Source: Sphaerochaeta sp.
GTDB lineage: Bacteria > Spirochaetota > Spirochaetia > Sphaerochaetales > Sphaerochaetaceae
Length of the DNA: 9,716 bases
Reading direction: 5' to 3'
Assembly (NCBI GenBank): GCA_023228445.1
Contig: JALOBD010000085.1
Location: 1 to 9,716 of the forward strand
The notes under the pieces are model-generated. The model was not told the origin of the DNA and did not search any database. It saw nothing but the letters and a program-made list of their open reading frames with translations. The position numbers and the translations under genes are program-made. Below are positions 6,235 to 9,716 of the stretch, one piece after another. Position 1 is the stretch's first letter; every line of letters begins with the position of its first letter.

Positions 6235-6711
6235 TCACTCAACCAACGCCGCACGCCATTGCACCAGTTTGTCCTCATAGCGCATCGTATTGGCGGGGCT
6301 CGTTGAGGCGAGGGTGAAAAACTGTATCGGGGAGGGGCGATAGGCGACCAGTCGGTCATAGAAACGCGCCGCTTGCTTCCCGTTGAAGATGATCTTCTCC
6401 AGAGCCGGGTGTTCATCGATGAAGGGGATGAGGGCATTGGGGACGACGGAGCGGTAGTTGCTGTCCAGTGACCCTTCACGCTCGAAGCGAAAAAGGACGT
6501 TCCAGAGGGCAAGCTTGCTGACCAGTGCCAATTCGACTTTTTGGGCGTAGGTGTCGATCGGGTGGGCAAAGACATCGCTGAGGATCGGCCAAAAGGCATT
6601 GCGGGCAAAGCCGTAGTACTCTCCCTTTTGGAGGCTCACCACACTTGGGCCAGTGCCGAGGATCAGGATTGTACTATCAGGGCGGTGAATCGGGGCAAAG
6701 CTCTCCAACAT
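6235..6711 (-). CDS. hypoxanthine-DNA glycosylase (uracil-DNA glycosylase superfamily, family 6)
   Basis: This is a 158-aa base-excision repair enzyme, predicted to remove hypoxanthine (deaminated adenine, deoxyinosine) from DNA and possibly other deaminated bases. The first motif is at residues 19-41: GTGPSVVS, then EYY, then RNAFW, with N38 in the place of the catalytic Asn of family 6. A central LALWNVL (67-73) is followed by R and GSLDS, typical of this family. The second active-site motif is LASTSPAN (134-141), then W152. Length is normal for the group. The reading frame is open for another 55 codons upstream, but that extension runs antisense through the transporter gene and has no family similarity. 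The ATG at 6711 starts directly at the conserved SFAPI region and has TACCAT exactly 6 nt upstream. The EAL gene lies 45 bp downstream on the same strand but seems to have its own promoter. A general Mug/TDG-type enzyme is the alternative. Confidence 0.85.
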   Translation of the reverse strand: MLESFAPIHRPDSTILILGTGPSVVSLQKGEYYGFARNAFWPILSDVFAHPIDTYAQKVELALVSKLALWNVLFRFEREGSLDSNYRSVVPNALIPFIDEHPALEKIIFNGKQAARFYDRLVAYRPSPIQFFTLASTSPANTMRYEDKLVQWRAALVE

Positions 6712-6717
6712 CCTCTG

Positions 6718-6746
6718 ATGGTACCCCGCTCCATGACAGTGGTCAA
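6718..6746 (-). promoter_or_regulatory. candidate leaderless promoter of the DNA glycosylase
   Basis: Read on the minus strand, TTGACC (6741-6746) is followed by 17 bp and TACCAT (6718-6723), then 6 nt and the ATG at 6711. With standard -10 to +1 spacing, transcription would begin at the A of the ATG. An AGAGG abuts the ATG with no spacer and so cannot serve it as a normal SD. This is the best -35/-10 pair of the set. Confidence 0.55.
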
Positions 6747-6756
6747 CGACTCTCCC

Positions 6757-6786
6757 TTGTCTGTGAAACTCCTCTTGTGATACCTT
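6757..6786 (+). promoter_or_regulatory. candidate leaderless promoter of the EamA transporter
   Basis: TTGTCT (6757-6762), an 18-bp spacer, TACCTT (6781-6786), 6 nt and then the ATG at 6793. No SD is present in the 81 bp shared with the divergent glycosylase gene, so the two divergent promoters overlap little but are packed tightly. The -35 matches the consensus at 4 of 6 positions. Confidence 0.45.
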
Positions 6787-6792
6787 CTGGCC

Positions 6793-7704
6793 ATGGACCA
6801 AAACCTGCTGCTCGGCCAAGCCCTCGGCTTGGTGACCGCAATCTGCTTCGCTCAGAATTCCATCATCTATCGCCACCTTGGCCAGAAGGTCGGCTCACAG
6901 GGCGTCGCCCACATCCGCATGTGGCTTGCCCTGCCGTTTGTACTCCTCCTCACTCGCCTCATCGAGGGGAGTTGGCTTCCTACCGATTGGGCCCTCTCCA
7001 CCTACCTCATCCTCCTCGCAAGCGGCGTCATCGGCTACTTTCTCACCGACCTCTTGATGTTCAGAGCGTACATACTGCTTGGAAGCCGCGAGTCCATGGT
7101 CATCATGACCCTCTCGCCGGTAGTGACGGCCGCCCTCTCCCTCCTCCTCTTCGATGAATACCTGAACCTCATCCAGCTGCTCGGCATGGTCATCACCATC
7201 GGTGGGGTCGGCATGATGATCCTGCTGGACAGACACCCCTCCCCCATCGCCTGTGAGCGCAAAAACCGCAGCACCGGTGTCCTCTACGCAGTGCTCGGTT
7301 CAATCCTGCAGTCGATCTCCTTCCTCTTGGCCAAGGCAGCCCTCGGTGAAGGGGGTCCCGTCTCCACCAACCTGATTCGCAATATCGGTGGCCTGGGCGC
7401 GTTCATCATCTTCAACGGCCTCATCAAGGGCAACGCCAAAGAACACTTCAAGATTCTCAGGCAGCCACGTGCCCTCTTCCTGCTGCTCCTTGCATCCCTT
7501 GCAGGTCCGGTGCTGGGTATGAGCAGCCAGATGAAAGCCTTCACCCTCGCCCCGGTGGGGGTGGTGACCACCATCACCCAGGTCTCCCCAGTTCTGCTCC
7601 TTCCCTTCGATTGGTTCATCCTCAAGCGGAGAATCTCGGCGGCAAGCCTGGCGGGGACCCTGCTCAGCATCGCCGGCATCGCCATCCTCTTTCTCTCAGC
7701 CTGA
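6793..7704 (+). CDS. EamA/DMT-superfamily transporter
   Basis: A 303-aa very hydrophobic protein with about ten membrane segments arranged as two EamA repeats (about residues 8-145 and 160-302), the fold of drug/metabolite transporters that export or exchange small molecules across the inner membrane. Family-typical features are a charged loop between the repeats (about 146-158), a P-V-x-T/V segment in each half (LSPVVTAAL near 108 and SPVLLLPFDW near 265), and D/E-rich turns such as FDEYL. The substrate cannot be predicted. The ATG at 6793 has no SD but a TACCTT 6 nt upstream, and the first helix starts within a few residues, so the start is credible. It is divergent from the glycosylase. 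The ABC-F gene follows after 42 bp and has its own promoter-like element. Confidence 0.9.
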   Translation: MDQNLLLGQALGLVTAICFAQNSIIYRHLGQKVGSQGVAHIRMWLALPFVLLLTRLIEGSWLPTDWALSTYLILLASGVIGYFLTDLLMFRAYILLGSRESMVIMTLSPVVTAALSLLLFDEYLNLIQLLGMVITIGGVGMMILLDRHPSPIACERKNRSTGVLYAVLGSILQSISFLLAKAALGEGGPVSTNLIRNIGGLGAFIIFNGLIKGNAKEHFKILRQPRALFLLLLASLAGPVLGMSSQMKAFTLAPVGVVTTITQVSPVLLLPFDWFILKRRISAASLAGTLLSIAGIAILFLSA

Positions 7705-7710
7705 CCCTCC

Positions 7711-7740
7711 TTGCCACCCAGTACCACTTTCCAGTACCCT
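7711..7740 (+). promoter_or_regulatory. candidate leaderless promoter of the ABC-F gene
   Basis: TTGCCA (7711-7716, 5 of 6 match to the -35 consensus), an 18-bp spacer, TACCCT (7735-7740), 6 nt and then the ATG at 7747. The TTG at 7711, an apparent in-frame start codon, is better read as part of the -35 box. No SD precedes the ATG. Confidence 0.5.
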
Positions 7741-7746
7741 CAATCC

Positions 7747-9609
7747 ATGAGCATGGTCGCCGTCGAAGGCATATCCAAGACCCTTTTGGAAGAAGCACTG
7801 TTTCGTGAGGTGAGCTTCACCCTCGAAGAGGGGGAGCGGGCGGGCCTCGTCGGTGCCAACGGGGCAGGCAAGTCCACCCTGCTGAAGATCCTCTCCTCCC
7901 GCATGGAGAGCGACAGCGGTACCATCTCCTACAAAAAGAACATCGACATAGCGGTGTTGGAGCAACAGGTCACCTACCAACGTGATGACACCGTCGCCTC
8001 CTTCCTCCACAACGGAGCAGGGAGGCGCATCAGGGCAACCAACGCCTACCAGGCCCTTCTGACCACCGACCATACCCAAGAGCAGCTCGCTTCAGCCCTC
8101 GAAGCGATGGACACACTCCAAGGGTGGACCTTGGTCGACGAGTACACCTCACTGCTCGGCGAACAAGGCCTCTTCGACATCCTGGACAGCCCCATGGCGA
8201 GCCTTTCAGGTGGCATGCTGAAGAAGGTAGCCCTCGCGCGCCTCTTTGCAAGCGGCGCCGATCTCCTGTTGCTCGACGAGCCGACCAACCACCTGGACAT
8301 CCCCACCATCGAGTGGCTGGAGAGCAAACTGAGGAACTCAGCCGCAACCGTGGTGGCGGTGACCCACGACCGCTACTTCCTCGATGGAGTCTGCCATCGG
8401 ATCCTTGAGCTCGATGGTGCTACCCTCTACTCCCACCCCACCCCCTTCTCCCACTTCCTCGAGCGGCGCGATGAGCGCATCAATGCCGAGGCGAAGGAGG
8501 AGGAGCGGATCAGGACGATCTTGAAGCGTGAGCTGGCGTGGCTCAAGCGCGGACCAAAGGCGCGGACCGGCAAGGACAGCGCACGCAAGGAGCGCATCGA
8601 GGTGCTGCTCGCCTCCCAGGAGGGGAGGCAAGGCCAAGAGATTTATGCGCTCTCCTCCCTCACCCGCCGCCTCGGCAAGAAAATCCTCGAAGCCGAAGAC
8701 CTCTCCAAATCCTATGGGGGCAGGCCGGTCATCAACGCCTTCACCCACTCCTTCCAGAAGGGGTGCAAGATCGGGGTGATCGGAGCCAACGGTAGTGGCA
8801 AGAGTACGCTGCTCGACCTCATCTCCGGTTCCATCGAACCAGAGAGTGGGGTACTCGAGATCGGGGTGAACACAGCCTTCGGCTACCTGAGGCAGACCAC
8901 CCTCCCCTTCCCTCCACAGATGACGATCATCGAGGTGGTCGAAGAGATTGCCAAGGTCATCACCATCGCCCCAAAGGAGAGCGTCAGTGCAGCGAAGTTG
9001 CTCGAGCTCTACGGCTTTCCCGCCTCCATGCACCGCAAGGGCGTCACCACCCTCTCCGGGGGGGAGCAACGCCGCCTTGCGCTGGTCACCACCTTGATGG
9101 CACAGCCCAATTTCCTCCTGCTCGATGAACCGACCAACGACCTCGACCTCGCCATGATGGAGAACCTGGAGGAGTACCTCACCTCCTTCGGCGGCTGCCT
9201 GCTCGTCAGCAGCCACGATCGTGCGTTCCTCGACCTCGTCTGCGATGAGCTCTTCGTCCTCGACGGAAGCGGAGCGGTCATACACCACAGTATGGGGTAC
9301 AGCCAATGGAAGGAGCGGCAGCATCCCCTGCCTCCTACGGTGAGCCGGGAAACATCGAAGCAGAGTCAGCGGACCTCCCGGCAAGAGAAGAAAAAAGGCC
9401 TCTCAAGACACGAAGAGCGCCAACTGGCCGCCCTGGAAGAGCGCCTTGAGGAGCTGGCAGATACCATTGCTTCCCTGGAGGAGAGCTTCTCCTCACCACT
9501 GCCTACCGAGGCTGGCACCCTCGAGGAGCGGACGCGAGCCTACCACGACCTGAAGATCCAACTGACTAAAACCGAGGAGGCGTGGCTCTCTCTTGCCGAG
9601 CGGGTGTAA
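7747..9609 (+). CDS. uup: ABC-F family ATPase, Uup-like
   Basis: A 620-aa soluble protein with two ABC ATPase domains and no membrane segments; ABC-F proteins act on ribosomes or DNA-linked processes rather than in transport. Domain 1: Walker A GANGAGKST (36-44), signature LSGGM (153-157), Walker B plus DEPTNHLD (177-184), switch H207. The linker at about 240-290 contains WLKRGPKARTGK, typical of the Uup group. Domain 2: Walker A GANGSGKST (347-355), LSGGE (436-440), DEPTNDLD (460-467), switch H490. A basic stretch (about 535-552) leads into a Glu/Leu-rich coiled coil (about 553-617), as in the C-terminal domain of E. coli Uup, and total length is close to Uup (635 aa). Uup has been linked to ribosome function and to suppression of transposon precise excision. 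An in-frame TTG at 7711 would add 12 residues without family similarity; the start MSMVAVEGIS matches the usual ABC-F opening. Confidence 0.92.
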   Translation: MSMVAVEGISKTLLEEALFREVSFTLEEGERAGLVGANGAGKSTLLKILSSRMESDSGTISYKKNIDIAVLEQQVTYQRDDTVASFLHNGAGRRIRATNAYQALLTTDHTQEQLASALEAMDTLQGWTLVDEYTSLLGEQGLFDILDSPMASLSGGMLKKVALARLFASGADLLLLDEPTNHLDIPTIEWLESKLRNSAATVVAVTHDRYFLDGVCHRILELDGATLYSHPTPFSHFLERRDERINAEAKEEERIRTILKRELAWLKRGPKARTGKDSARKERIEVLLASQEGRQGQEIYALSSLTRRLGKKILEAEDLSKSYGGRPVINAFTHSFQKGCKIGVIGANGSGKSTLLDLISGSIEPESGVLEIGVNTAFGYLRQTTLPFPPQMTIIEVVEEIAKVITIAPKESVSAAKLLELYGFPASMHRKGVTTLSGGEQRRLALVTTLMAQPNFLLLDEPTNDLDLAMMENLEEYLTSFGGCLLVSSHDRAFLDLVCDELFVLDGSGAVIHHSMGYSQWKERQHPLPPTVSRETSKQSQRTSRQEKKKGLSRHEERQLAALEERLEELADTIASLEESFSSPLPTEAGTLEERTRAYHDLKIQLTKTEEAWLSLAERV

Positions 9610-9620
9610 ATCCAACGAAG

Positions 9621-9716
9621 CGCTATCAGCCGGTATCAGCCGGTATCAGCCGGTATCAGCCGGTATCAGCCGGTATCAGCCGGTATCAGCCGGTATCAGC
9701 CGGTATCAGCCGGTAT
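9621..9716. repeat. 10-bp tandem repeat array (CGGTATCAGC)
   Basis: It starts 11 nt after the ABC-F stop. The first unit (9621-9630) is CGCTATCAGC, one base off. Eight perfect CGGTATCAGC units follow at 9631-9710, and a partial CGGTAT runs into the window edge, so the true length is unknown. The plus strand has no stop codon in any frame through the array (it would read RYQPVSAGIS per 30 bp); on the minus strand every frame meets TGA every 30 bp. I see no promoter or RBS for a gene starting here, so it is probably a non-coding minisatellite. Confidence 0.95.

Noticed and set aside
6712..6876. 55-codon N-terminal extension of the DNA glycosylase.
   Set aside because: It lies antisense to the start of the transporter gene and has no similarity to the family. 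The ATG at 6711 fits the family start and has the promoter-like hexamer 6 nt upstream.
8338..9384. Long minus-strand open frame opposite the ABC-F gene (and similar ones opposite the EAL and transporter genes).
   Set aside because: These are mirror frames typical of GC-rich coding DNA. The compositions are unnatural, with no recognisable motif or RBS, while the sense strand encodes clear families.
9621..9716. CRISPR array.
   Set aside because: The 10-bp units are directly adjacent with no spacers, far shorter than CRISPR repeats.

Overview
The window looks like a chromosomal segment of a fairly GC-rich bacterium that has been interrupted by an AT-rich restriction-modification (R-M) island. 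The host cannot be fixed from sequence alone. The short RRM RNA-binding protein and the membrane-bound PAS/GGDEF/EAL protein suggest a Gram-negative type lineage; a Sphaerochaeta-like spirochaete would fit, but that is a low-confidence guess.

Layout. Positions 1-246 are a non-coding leader in front of a complete 90-aa RRM RNA-binding protein gene (247-519, +), which ends in a strong intrinsic terminator. Next comes the R-M island (562-3409). On the minus strand it carries a 5-methylcytosine DNA methyltransferase (2202-3251) followed by a restriction endonuclease with a FokI-like cleavage domain (565-2169). The island sits between two perfect 132-bp direct repeats (430-561 and 3410-3541), each holding the last 29 codons of the RRM gene plus its terminator. 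To the right on the minus strand are a membrane-anchored PAS/degenerate-GGDEF/EAL c-di-GMP phosphodiesterase (3496-6189) and a family-6 type hypoxanthine-DNA glycosylase (6235-6711). Divergent from these, on the plus strand, are an EamA/DMT-type transporter (6793-7704) and an ABC-F ATPase of the Uup type (7747-9609). The window ends inside a perfect 10-bp tandem repeat array that continues past its edge.

Two patterns deserve attention. First, the 132-bp duplication covers the tail-to-tail overlap of the ancestral RRM and EAL genes. The left copy completes RRM and the right copy completes the EAL gene, so the R-M island entered without breaking either neighbour. This matches the 'insertion with long target duplication' arrangement described for R-M genes. 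Second, the four host genes to the right of the island lack a Shine-Dalgarno sequence. Instead each has a -10-like hexamer (TACCAT, TACCTT, TACCCT or TATCCT) exactly 6 nt before its ATG, as expected for promoters that make leaderless mRNAs. The two R-M genes have ordinary GGAG-type ribosome binding sites, and RRM has one as well. The -10-like hexamers also settle the start codons of the host genes.

The methyltransferase and endonuclease form one functional unit and are probably co-transcribed. The other genes have unrelated roles (RNA binding, c-di-GMP signalling, DNA repair, transport, translation/ATPase) and probably each have their own promoter.
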